DNA of 8,561 nt from Hellea sp042093735 (GCA_042093735.1 JBELEM010000050.1:1-8561), one strand, 5' to 3'; numbered from the stretch's first letter, positions 1-7,029 are shown. Notes: generated from the sequence alone by a model not told the origin. Numbers and translations are program-made.

Positions 1-1497
1 CGTGTTGACATAACTGTAATTGGCATTCCGCTGTCAAGCCTTTGCAATGCAGAATTTAAAGTGGCAAGATCGAGAATACTTATGAAGAATATGGCATATG
101 TTGGAGCTGTAGCGGCTATTATTGGACTTGATATGTCTATAATACAAAATCTAATTAATGAAACATTTGAAAAGAAAAAAAAATTAGTGCCCGCCAATAT
201 CAAGGCAGTAGATTTAGGTTTTAACTACATAAAAGATAACAAACTAAACAATAAAAAATTCTTCATTAAGGCACTCAATAAAACATCCAATAAAATAATG
301 ATTGACGGAAACACTGCCGCTGGAATTGGAGCAGTATATGCAGGGGCAACATTTGGTTCTTGGTATCCAATCACTCCGTCAACGTCATTAATGGATAGTT
401 TTTCAAAATACTGTAACATATATAGAAAACACCCTAAAACTAATGAAAATTTATATTGCATTATTCAAGCTGAAGATGAACTATCCGCTGCTGGTATGGC
501 GATGGGTGCAGCTTGGAATGGAGCCAGAGCATTTACCCCTACATCAGGTGCCGGCATATCGCTTATGAGTGAGTTTATAGGTTTTGCTTACTATGCCGAA
601 GTTGGGCTCGTTTACTTTGATATTCAACGCGTTGGTCCCTCAACAGGAATGCCAACAAGAACACAGCAATGCGATATAAATCTTACTGCCTATGCAAGTC
701 ACGGTGATACAAAACATATAGTCCTATATCCAGCTGATCCAGGTGAATGCTTCACAATGTCAGCGCAAGCTTTTGATTTAGCTGAAAGGTTTCAAACACC
801 AGTATTTTTTCTATCCGATTTAGATATTGGAATGAATGATTGGATGGTTGATGAGTTGGAATGGGAAGAAAACTACACCCCCGATAGAGGAAAAATAATG
901 ACCTCAAAACAACTAGCTGATATAGAGGTTTACAGCAGATATTTAGATATTGACGGAGACTATATACCCTACAGAACACTACCAGGAACTGACCCAAAAG
1001 GTGCTTACTTCCTTAGGGGTTCAGGACATAACAAATATGGTAAGTATACTGAAATAAGCGCAGAGTATAAAGAAGTTGTAGATAGGCTTTTATTAAAATG
1101 GAAAAGTGCTGCACCATTTACCCCACAACCCATTATAACCAAAAGTCAGAAAAAAACTAATTATGGGGTTATTGCTATAGGAAGTTCTGATGGAGCTGTA
1201 CGTGAAGCATGCATTAACCTAGAAAAACAGGGAATATATATTGATTATATGAGGATTAGGTCATTTCCTTTTGCAGACTCTGTTGAAAAGTTCATTGTTG
1301 AACACGACTTAGTCTTTATTGTTGAACAAAACCGAGATGCACAATTAATGAATTTATTACTCACTGAAACAAATGCGCCACAAGATAGTTTAGCTTCCGT
1401 TAAATACTATGCAGGTCAACCTCTAAATTATAAATTTGTGTATAAAGCTTTATTCACGAGAATAATGGATAATTCAAAAAATAAGAAGACAGCATGA
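1..1497 (+). CDS. korA: 2-oxoacid:ferredoxin oxidoreductase, fused gamma-alpha subunit KorA (5' end missing)
   Basis: Catalytic alpha subunit of a 2-oxoacid:ferredoxin oxidoreductase, most likely for 2-oxoglutarate; with KorB it would convert 2-oxoacid + CoA to acyl-CoA + CO2 and reduce ferredoxin in the cytoplasm. The frame is open from base 1, giving 498 visible residues, so the true start lies left of the window; the GTG at 61 is internal. Residues 1 to about 70 are the tail of a gamma domain (RSRILMKNMAYVGAVAAIIGL). The pyrimidine-binding alpha domain starts near residue 100 and carries YPITPST (residues 122-128), a motif implicated in catalysis in archaeal homologues, then QAEDELSAAG and QRVGPSTGMPTRTQQCD. 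Domain II spans roughly 387-470 (NYGVIAIGSS, VFIVEQNRDAQ). Gamma-alpha fusions of about 600 residues are usual, so about 100 residues are missing. Its stop overlaps the korB start. The family call is firm; the substrate is inferred. Confidence 0.93.
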   Translation, partial: RVDITVIGIPLSSLCNAEFKVARSRILMKNMAYVGAVAAIIGLDMSIIQNLINETFEKKKKLVPANIKAVDLGFNYIKDNKLNNKKFFIKALNKTSNKIMIDGNTAAGIGAVYAGATFGSWYPITPSTSLMDSFSKYCNIYRKHPKTNENLYCIIQAEDELSAAGMAMGAAWNGARAFTPTSGAGISLMSEFIGFAYYAEVGLVYFDIQRVGPSTGMPTRTQQCDINLTAYASHGDTKHIVLYPADPGECFTMSAQAFDLAERFQTPVFFLSDLDIGMNDWMVDELEWEENYTPDRGKIMTSKQLADIEVYSRYLDIDGDYIPYRTLPGTDPKGAYFLRGSGHNKYGKYTEISAEYKEVVDRLLLKWKSAAPFTPQPIITKSQKKTNYGVIAIGSSDGAVREACINLEKQGIYIDYMRIRSFPFADSVEKFIVEHDLVFIVEQNRDAQLMNLLLTETNAPQDSLASVKYYAGQPLNYKFVYKALFTRIMDNSKNKKTA

Positions 1498-2546
1498 CTT
1501 CATTTATAAAACCTCGGATAAATAGGAAAAGTGCTCCCACAAATAAAATTGGTTTAACAAGGCAAGATTATGACGGTACGATGTCCACTTTATGTGCTGG
1601 ATGCGGACATGATAGCGTTACGGCAGCACTAGCCAGGGCTTTTTTCGAATTATCAATCCAGCCCCATAAAGTAGCAAAAATTTCTGGTATAGGTTGCTCT
1701 TCAAAGACAACATCATACCTACTTAAAGAAGCTCATGGTGCAAATACTGTACATGGGCGAATGCCATCATTCGCTACGGGAGCTATGGCGGCGAATAACT
1801 CATTAACTTATTTTGGGGTATCTGGGGATGGAGATAGTCTTTCAATTGGAATAGGACAAATGATTCATGCTATGCGCAGAAATATAGACATGCTCTATGT
1901 ATTAGAAAATAATGGAGTTTATGGTCTTACTAAGGGCCAGTTTTCGGCTTCAGCTGACATCGGATCGGTAGCAAAAAAAGGAATAATAAACGATCAACCT
2001 CCTATTGATCCTTGCGCATTGGGTTTATCTGTTGGCGCTAGTTTTATTGCTAGATCATTCTCAGGCGATAGAAAGCAATTAGTACAGCTAATTAGGGCTG
2101 GGTTAATGCACAAAGGTTTTGCTTTAATCGATGTGATATCACCATGCGTAAGCTTTAATGATCATAAAGGTTCAACAAAATCATATGAACATACTTACAA
2201 ATATTATAATAAATTTGTACATGCCGATTATATACCACCAGCAGAAGAAATTAAAACAGCTTACGATGAGGGTGAGTCAATGCCGATAACTCTCCATGAT
2301 GGTGGAAAAATTATCCTTCGTAAACTTGATGCAGATTACAACCCGGCAGATAGAGCTTCAGCATTTTCTAAAATTATAAATAACAATATAAAGGAAATTG
2401 CCACAGGGTTGATATATATCGATGAAAACCTTGCCGATATGGCAGAACAAAACAATCTCGAAACGAGACCTCTTAATCAGGTACCATATAAAGAGTTGAA
2501 CCCAGGATTAGATAATTTAAAACAAATACAAAAATCATTCCGTTAG
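1494..2546 (+). CDS. korB: 2-oxoacid:ferredoxin oxidoreductase beta subunit KorB
   Basis: Thiamine-diphosphate and iron-sulfur subunit that partners KorA. Visible features of the 350-residue protein: CAGCGH (C34, C37), C68 in SGIGCSS and C218 in SPCVSF are the four cysteines expected to hold one 4Fe-4S cluster. The ThDP/Mg motif runs from GDGDSLSIG (from G111) to ENNGVYGLTKGQ (138-149). HGRMPSFATG (87-96) is the usual active-site segment. Length is normal for the two-subunit OFOR type. ATG at 1494 overlaps the korA TGA (ATGA), implying translational coupling; only a weak purine stretch (AAGAAGA) precedes it. There is no separate delta (ferredoxin-domain) subunit, so an external ferredoxin must carry the electrons, and none is encoded here. 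2-Oxoglutarate is the likely substrate, but pyruvate or a branched 2-oxoacid cannot be excluded by eye. Confidence 0.94.
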   Translation: MTSFIKPRINRKSAPTNKIGLTRQDYDGTMSTLCAGCGHDSVTAALARAFFELSIQPHKVAKISGIGCSSKTTSYLLKEAHGANTVHGRMPSFATGAMAANNSLTYFGVSGDGDSLSIGIGQMIHAMRRNIDMLYVLENNGVYGLTKGQFSASADIGSVAKKGIINDQPPIDPCALGLSVGASFIARSFSGDRKQLVQLIRAGLMHKGFALIDVISPCVSFNDHKGSTKSYEHTYKYYNKFVHADYIPPAEEIKTAYDEGESMPITLHDGGKIILRKLDADYNPADRASAFSKIINNNIKEIATGLIYIDENLADMAEQNNLETRPLNQVPYKELNPGLDNLKQIQKSFR

Positions 2547-2601
2547 TAAATTATACTATTTTATCTAAATACAGTTATCAACAAAGCACATAACACAACA
2601 T

Positions 2602-2623
2602 CTTGTAATAAAAATTACTCAAG
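2602..2623. repeat. Imperfect inverted repeat in the korB-ybjN gap
   Basis: Perfect 5-base arms GTAAT (2605-2609) and ATTAC (2614-2618) flank an AAAA loop. Outer CTT (2602-2604) can pair with AAG (2621-2623) if TC (2619-2620) bulges out. No T-tract follows, so it is not a convincing terminator for korAB; an operator or chance AT-rich symmetry are the alternatives. Confidence 0.25.
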
Positions 2624-2641
2624 CTAGCCTTAATTCATAGA

Positions 2642-2661
2642 GATTCGTAAACTACGATATC
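2642..2661. repeat. Small hairpin just upstream of the ybjN ribosome-binding site
   Basis: Perfect 5-base arms TCGTA (2645-2649) and TACGA (2653-2657) flank the loop AAC. GAT (2642-2644) can extend the stem by pairing with ATC (2659-2661), with T2658 bulged. It ends only four bases before the AAGGTG ribosome-binding site. This could be an operator or a short 5'-UTR stem, or chance; I see no convincing -35/-10 pair in the 130-base gap. Confidence 0.3.
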
Positions 2662-2665
2662 CCAC

Positions 2666-2671
2666 AAGGTG
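2666..2671 (+). promoter_or_regulatory. Ribosome-binding site of the YbjN-domain gene
   Basis: AAGGTG lies five bases before ATG 2677, a good Shine-Dalgarno match at a suitable distance. It supports that start for the first gene of the ybjN-proC unit. Confidence 0.6.
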
Positions 2672-2676
2672 TTAAT

Positions 2677-3210
2677 ATGAGTTATGCTGACGATAAATTC
2701 TTACGACCCAAACAGTCCTTAAAAAGTCTGGGCCTCCTGAGGGAGAACCCCTTAGACGTATTTTGTAGGCTATCGATAGCTGAGGGCTATGAAAACGAGA
2801 GAGTTGACTTAAATGAATTACACATAGCGTTAAATGGACTATGGTGTGATCATAATGTTTCTATAACATGGAACTCAGCATCAGAACAGTTACAGATATT
2901 CCTCATATTCGAGAGTAGAACTATTGGTGGAAGGTCAGATAATATCTGCAGATTAATATCACTTTTAAACGAAAGACTCACATCGGGTCATTTTGATTAT
3001 TGGGATAAAAACAAATCACTCGTTTATCGGGACTCGATCTCCCTACGTGGTGGCGCCAATTTAAAAACAGAACAAGCAATGGATATGATTGCTTTAGCAC
3101 TAGATGCAGCTGAACGCGGTTACCCCGCATCCCAGTACGTTATATGGGCAGGAAAATCTCCAGAAGATGCACTAACATCAGCATTAGTTGACCTAGATTC
3201 TAATAAATAA
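2677..3210 (+). CDS. YbjN-domain protein (function unknown)
   Basis: A soluble 177-residue protein that resembles the alphaproteobacterial YbjN-domain proteins commonly encoded beside proC. Recognisable features are an N-terminal NPLDVF helix (about residue 25), GLWCDHNVSITW (about 54-65), an INERL-like SLLNERLTSGHFDYWD stretch, SLRGG (about 122) and a C-terminal YVIWAGKSPEDAL segment. There is no signal peptide and no membrane segment. The family fold is related to type III secretion chaperone-like proteins. E. coli YbjN has been linked to stress and motility phenotypes, but no biochemical activity is established for this branch. The stop codon overlaps the proC start (TAATG), so the two genes are probably co-translated. 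Family assignment is confident; I cannot give a function. Confidence 0.85.
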   Translation: MSYADDKFLRPKQSLKSLGLLRENPLDVFCRLSIAEGYENERVDLNELHIALNGLWCDHNVSITWNSASEQLQIFLIFESRTIGGRSDNICRLISLLNERLTSGHFDYWDKNKSLVYRDSISLRGGANLKTEQAMDMIALALDAAERGYPASQYVIWAGKSPEDALTSALVDLDSNK

Positions 3211-4019
3211 TGAGAAATAGAACACATTTAGTAATAGGCGCTGGTAAAATGGGCGGCGCCCTCATAAAGGGATGGATTCGCTCAGAAATAATAACCCCTG
3301 AACAACTCTTAATAATAGACCCCAACCCCAGTGAAGAAGCAAATAAAGCAATAAAAGCTGGCGCCTTACACTTAAAAACACCTAATAATAAATTACAAAA
3401 TGTACAAACAACAATTTTAGCAATAAAACCTCAAAAAATAAATGAACTATCCGAAAGTTTATCTAAATACTTACCTCAAAATTCATTAATTATTTCAATT
3501 TTAGCAGGAACTAAAATTGAAAAATTACAATGGATATTTAATAGCCATGCTATAGTTAGGGCAATGCCAAATACACCTTCCTCTATTGCAAAGGGTATAA
3601 CTGGTTTTGTAAAAAACTCTAAGGTTAACAAAAATCAGAAACTAGAGGTAATGAAACTTTTTCGGGCTTTAGGAAAAGTATATGAGCTTAATAATGAAAC
3701 TCTCATTAATGCTATAACTGGCATTTCAGGCTCTGGCCCAGCTTATCTGTTTTACTTTGTTGAAGCACTTGAGAAAGCTGCTATTGAACACGGGCTTCCT
3801 AAAGGATTAGCAGCAATTTTTGCACGCGAAACAATAATTGGCTCTGCAGCTTTATTAGAAAATTCAAATGATACTCCCGCTAAACTAAGGAAAAATGTAA
3901 CATCTCCAAAAGGAACTACTGAAGCCGCACTTAAGGTTTTAATGAAAAAAAATGGATTGGAACAATTAATTGACGATACTGTTAACGCAGCTATACAAAG
4001 ATCTAAAAATTTAGAATAA
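3210..4019 (+). CDS. proC: Pyrroline-5-carboxylate reductase ProC
   Basis: Catalyses the last step of proline synthesis, NAD(P)H-dependent reduction of 1-pyrroline-5-carboxylate to proline, in the cytoplasm. The 269 residues match the family length. N-terminal Rossmann domain: GAGKMGG (10-16), AIKPQ (71-75) and RAMPNTP (117-123). C-terminal dimerisation/substrate domain: GISGSGPAY (171-179) and the family signature region around VTSPKGTTEAAL (230-241), where K234 replaces the commoner Gly but is tolerated in the family. ATG 3210 shares one base with the preceding stop (TAATG) and has no clear Shine-Dalgarno sequence, so termination-reinitiation from the YbjN gene is likely. The gene is notably rich in Lys/Asn and AAA/ATA/TTA codons. 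It ends one base from the convergent histidine kinase gene. Confidence is high. Confidence 0.97.
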   Translation: MRNRTHLVIGAGKMGGALIKGWIRSEIITPEQLLIIDPNPSEEANKAIKAGALHLKTPNNKLQNVQTTILAIKPQKINELSESLSKYLPQNSLIISILAGTKIEKLQWIFNSHAIVRAMPNTPSSIAKGITGFVKNSKVNKNQKLEVMKLFRALGKVYELNNETLINAITGISGSGPAYLFYFVEALEKAAIEHGLPKGLAAIFARETIIGSAALLENSNDTPAKLRKNVTSPKGTTEAALKVLMKKNGLEQLIDDTVNAAIQRSKNLE

Positions 4020-4020
4020 A

Positions 4021-5331
4021 CTAAATGGGAATTCGCAAAACTGCTTTCACACCTCCCATTGAGCTATCATAAAGCCTTAAAGAACCTCCGTGATTTTGAG
4101 CTATATCTCTAGCTATTGAAAGCCCTAATCCAACACCTTCAATGTTTTGGTTTCTTGAATTATCCAATCTATGGAATGGCTTGAAAGCTAATTTCCTCTT
4201 ATTTTTTGGAATACCTCTTCCATCATCCTCAATTGATATCAATAAATTTTCGTAAGGATTAGATATTGTTATTCGGCAATTTTCTGCATATTTCATAGCA
4301 TTTTCAATTAAATTTATCAATACACGTTCGATAGCTTTAGGACGTACAGATGCTGTAACTTCAGTTGGCGAGATTAGTTGAATATCGGTTAATTTCATTT
4401 TATTTATTAAATTTTGAATAAAATTATAAATGTTAATAACTTCTAACTTTTCTCCTTCAAGGCCTCGTGCAAAATCTAAATAGGCTTCAAGCATAGATTC
4501 CATATCGATAACGTCTTGTTTGGCTGCTTTGTTCTCCTCAGAGTTATCTTGCATACTCAAATGTAATTTTAACCGCGTTAAGGGTGTTCGCAAATCATGT
4601 GATACACCTGCCAACATGGTTGTTCTTTGTTCAATATGCCTTTTGATGCGACCGCGCATCTTAAGAAATGATTGACCTGCTAACCTCACTTCCGAAGCAC
4701 CTGATGGCTGAAAGTTATACTTGTCTTCACCCCGGCCAAAAGCATCCGCAGCACTAGCCAATTCAGATATAGGGGTGGCTTGATTTCTAATAAAATAAAT
4801 TGAAACTAATGAAAGCAAAATAGTCGCCATAACCAACCAAAAAATAAATACATACCCCAATGGAGCGAACACTCTCTCTCGGGCGGCAATAAACCTTAAT
4901 ACTCCTTTATCAACACTTACTCTTATATCTATATGATTTGGATATCTTGTTGTATCAAACCAAAAATTTTCCATTAAACTATTGTTTAATGACCGACTTA
5001 ATGTTTTATCTAAGTTAGAAAAAAATGAATTGCGTTTAGTGGTTGGCAATTCATCCCCCAATTCAAGTGCAACAGATAACTCCATCTTTGGTCGTAGTAA
5101 GTTTTCTAATTTTTCAACTTGTTCTAAAGTTGGGTTTTGCTTGTAAAGCTGCACTGCAACTGAAATATCAGCAGCCACAGAATCTGATAAGTTAGAAGTA
5201 ACTTGGTCCCAGTGAACATTAAAAAAGAAGTAAACAACTACTATTTGCATTATAGTAATTGGAAGCATTATAATAAGCAGAGCACGTCCAAACAGACTCT
5301 TTGGCAAATATTTATTTATAGTTTTTTTCAT
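4021..5331 (-). CDS. EnvZ-like membrane sensor histidine kinase
   Basis: A 436-residue inner-membrane histidine kinase. TM1 is about residues 17-37 and TM2 about 160-181, enclosing a periplasmic sensor of about 120 residues with no motif I recognise. A HAMP linker (about 182-235, with TPISELASAADAFGRGE) follows. The H-box GVSHDLRTPLTRLKL places the phosphorylated histidine at H245. The ATPase domain shows the N-box NLIENAMKYA (N344), DDGRGIP (369-375), the F box FKPFHRLD and GVGLGLSIA (399-407). All catalytic motifs are intact, so it should be active. Architecture and length match EnvZ-type osmosensor-like kinases, but the stimulus is unknown. Its ATG overlaps the regulator's TGA (ATGA), so regulator and kinase form one co-translated unit with the regulator first. 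The 3' end lies one base from the convergent proC stop. Confidence 0.93.
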   Translation of the reverse strand: MKKTINKYLPKSLFGRALLIIMLPITIMQIVVVYFFFNVHWDQVTSNLSDSVAADISVAVQLYKQNPTLEQVEKLENLLRPKMELSVALELGDELPTTKRNSFFSNLDKTLSRSLNNSLMENFWFDTTRYPNHIDIRVSVDKGVLRFIAARERVFAPLGYVFIFWLVMATILLSLVSIYFIRNQATPISELASAADAFGRGEDKYNFQPSGASEVRLAGQSFLKMRGRIKRHIEQRTTMLAGVSHDLRTPLTRLKLHLSMQDNSEENKAAKQDVIDMESMLEAYLDFARGLEGEKLEVINIYNFIQNLINKMKLTDIQLISPTEVTASVRPKAIERVLINLIENAMKYAENCRITISNPYENLLISIEDDGRGIPKNKRKLAFKPFHRLDNSRNQNIEGVGLGLSIARDIAQNHGGSLRLYDSSMGGVKAVLRIPI

Positions 5332-6035
5332 TCAGGGCTTTCAACAACTAACCGATAGCCTATACCACGTACCGTAACTAAATATTCAGGAATAGAGGGG
5401 TTATCCTCTATTTTTTGACGAAGACGTATAATTTGTATATCTACAGCCCTCTCTGACTTAGACCCTATCTCGGTCGACAGCGAGTGACGAGTGACTACTC
5501 CACCATTTTTCCTTGACAAAATATCAAGTAGTTTAACTTCGCTACTCGTGAGGTGAACAGCCATGTCATTTCTGAAAAGCTTGGATAATTCATGATTATA
5601 AGAAAACGGACCGAAATTCACCTTAGGGCCAACTGCTGTTGAGGCGAGCCTTTTGAATATTGACTCAATTCTTAAGACTAACTCTTCAGGTTCGAAAGGT
5701 TTAGAAATATAATCATCAGCCCCTGCCCTTAAGCCCTCAATACGATTATTTACATCACCTTTAGCTGTTAGTAAAATTATAGGAATATCACTATGTTGAC
5801 GCAACTTTCGTGTGAACTCAAAACCAGTTTCTTCAGGCATCATTACATCCAATATAAGTAAATCGAAACACAGGCCATTCATCTTTGCTCTAGCATGTTT
5901 AGCACTATTGCATTCTGACACACGAAACCCAGATTTCACAAGGTATGTTTTTAATAACTTACGAATACGGTTATCATCATCAACTACTAGAATGTGAATA
6001 TCACTTCTATGTGAATTTAGCATATTTGTGCTCAA
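5328..6035 (-). CDS. OmpR-family response regulator
   Basis: DNA-binding partner of the adjacent kinase, 235 residues. The receiver domain (about 13-125) has the acidic pocket D19-D21, phospho-acceptor D63 (LILDVMMPEETG), T90 and K112 (ISKPFEPEEL). A winged-helix trans_reg_C domain occupies about 140-232 (SSEVKLLDIL, RAVDIQIIRLRQKIED, TVRGIGYRLV). I chose TTG 6035 as start because AGGAGGTG (6038-6045) lies immediately upstream; the in-frame ATG at 6023-6021 is 16 bases from AGGAGG, which is long. Either start leaves the receiver intact. It is the first gene of the two-component operon and diverges from ilvE. In several alphaproteobacteria a similar regulator (PetR type) sits near ilvE with a MarR-family gene (petP) between; no such gene is present here. 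The family is certain, the regulon unknown. Confidence 0.94.
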   Translation of the reverse strand: MSTNMLNSHRSDIHILVVDDDNRIRKLLKTYLVKSGFRVSECNSAKHARAKMNGLCFDLLILDVMMPEETGFEFTRKLRQHSDIPIILLTAKGDVNNRIEGLRAGADDYISKPFEPEELVLRIESIFKRLASTAVGPKVNFGPFSYNHELSKLFRNDMAVHLTSSEVKLLDILSRKNGGVVTRHSLSTEIGSKSERAVDIQIIRLRQKIEDNPSIPEYLVTVRGIGYRLVVESPE

Positions 6036-6037
6036 AA

Positions 6038-6045
6038 CACCTCCT
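6038..6045 (-). promoter_or_regulatory. Strong ribosome-binding site deciding a TTG start
   Basis: On the minus strand AGGAGGTG precedes TTG 6035 with two intervening bases (four from the AGGAGG core). It is the best Shine-Dalgarno match in the window. It favours TTG over the downstream ATG, although the spacing is at the short end of normal. Confidence 0.6.
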
Positions 6046-6058
6046 ATCCAAATGAATC

Positions 6059-6086
6059 GTTATTGACATCTGTGCTATCCTGTCGA
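6059..6086 (-). promoter_or_regulatory. Candidate promoter of the two-component operon
   Basis: On the minus strand TCGACA (6086-6081, five of six matches to TTGACA) and AATAAC (6064-6059, four of six to TATAAT) are 16 bases apart. The predicted start near 6052 would give a short leader ending in the AGGAGGTG ribosome-binding site. It overlaps the ilvE promoter candidate on the other strand. This is a by-eye prediction. Confidence 0.35.
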
Positions 6087-6090
6087 GAAT
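6063..6090 (+). promoter_or_regulatory. Candidate ilvE promoter
   Basis: A perfect TTGACA -35 (6063-6068) is followed after 16 bases by GAGAAT (6085-6090, four of six matches to TATAAT). Transcription would start near 6097, giving a leader of about 45 bases. The -35 is convincing and the -10 is mediocre, which could mean dependence on an activator. No leader peptide or attenuator structure is visible. Confidence 0.45.
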
Positions 6091-6128
6091 GGCTTTTAAA
6101 TTAGATCCTAGCAAGTAGGTACTTTAAT

Positions 6129-6133
6129 AAAGG
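6129..6133 (+). promoter_or_regulatory. ilvE ribosome-binding site
   Basis: AAAGG lies eight bases before ATG 6142, a modest but correctly spaced Shine-Dalgarno sequence that supports this start. Confidence 0.5.
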
Positions 6134-6141
6134 TTTATAGT

Positions 6142-7029
6142 ATGATTACTAAAGCATACCATGATAGGGATGGAAAAATTTGGTTTGATGGTCAATTTGT
6201 TGATTGGCGAGACTCTAAAGTTCATATACTCACACACTCACTTCATTATGGTTCAGCGGTTTTTGAGGGTAATAGGGCATATGAGGGGAAAATTTTTCGT
6301 TTAGAGGATCATACTAATCGTTTGATAAAGTCAGCTGAGTTAATGGGATATGAAATTCCTTATTCAGCGAGTGAAATAAATAAAGCATGTATAGAGACCC
6401 TAAGAATTTCTGGTTTGTCCGATGCATATATGCGACCTGTCGCTTGGCGTGGTTCAGAAATGATGGGTGTAGCTTCAAAAAATAATAATATTCACCTGGC
6501 AATCGCCTGCTGGTTTTGGGGCAACTATTTTGAAGACAAGATGAAAGGTATAAGATTATGCATTGCGGATTGGAAACGTCCTGCTCCTGACACTATACCA
6601 TGTAAATCAAAAGGTGCTGGTCTTTATATGATATGTACCCTTTCAAAAGACTCAGCTAACTCAAAGGGATTTGATGATGCCTTAATGTTTGATTACAAGG
6701 GTCGTATAGCAGAGTGCACAGGCGCACACATATTCTTTGTCAGGGGAACAGAAATTCATACACCAACTTGCGACAACCTACTTGATGGCATTACCCATGA
6801 CACTATTTTAAAACTTGCACAAAAAAGAGGTTACACAGTTTTTGAACGTGATATTTACCCTTCAGAAATGTCTCATTTTGATGAGTGTTTTGTAACAGGC
6901 ACAGCAGCAGAGGTTACGCCAGTAAGAGAAATAGATGGAAGATATTACAAACCTGGAGAGGTCTGCCACGCATTATCAACAGATTACGACGCAATTGTGC
7001 GGCAGAATATACCCTTTGAAAAATTTTAA
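6142..7029 (+). CDS. ilvE: Branched-chain amino acid aminotransferase IlvE
   Basis: Class IV PLP aminotransferase that interconverts Leu/Ile/Val and their 2-oxoacids with 2-oxoglutarate/glutamate, the last step of branched-chain amino acid synthesis. The 295 residues match the family. Features: HSLHYGSAVFEGNRAY (32-47), the PLP-binding lysine K157 in SKGAGLYMICTLSK (its spacing to Y162 matches E. coli K159), the PLP-phosphate/ring region E191 in AECTGAHIFF, LDGITHDT and a C-terminal FVTGTAAEVTPV. The usual Asn of the class IV signature (as in EATGANIFF) is His196 here. K155-S-K157 offers two lysines, but only K157 has the right spacing. The substrate set is inferred; a D-amino acid or aminodeoxychorismate lineage is unlikely given the alphaproteobacterial IlvE-like GLYMICTLSK segment. 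Its stop overlaps the convergent pgsA stop by four bases. Confidence 0.95.
   Translation: MITKAYHDRDGKIWFDGQFVDWRDSKVHILTHSLHYGSAVFEGNRAYEGKIFRLEDHTNRLIKSAELMGYEIPYSASEINKACIETLRISGLSDAYMRPVAWRGSEMMGVASKNNNIHLAIACWFWGNYFEDKMKGIRLCIADWKRPAPDTIPCKSKGAGLYMICTLSKDSANSKGFDDALMFDYKGRIAECTGAHIFFVRGTEIHTPTCDNLLDGITHDTILKLAQKRGYTVFERDIYPSEMSHFDECFVTGTAAEVTPVREIDGRYYKPGEVCHALSTDYDAIVRQNIPFEKF

Noticed and set aside
61..63. GTG as the start of KorA
   Set aside because: The same frame is open from base 1 and its first 20 codons read as gamma-domain sequence, so the gene is truncated by the window edge.
2547..2676. Promoter or terminator in the korB-ybjN gap
   Set aside because: TATACT at 2552 has no -35 at a suitable distance, TTGTAA at 2603 has no -10, and neither dyad is followed by a T-tract.
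3909..3911. Lys for Gly in the ProC signature (K234)
   Set aside because: Lys is an accepted residue at this position of the family signature, so it is not evidence of a defective enzyme.
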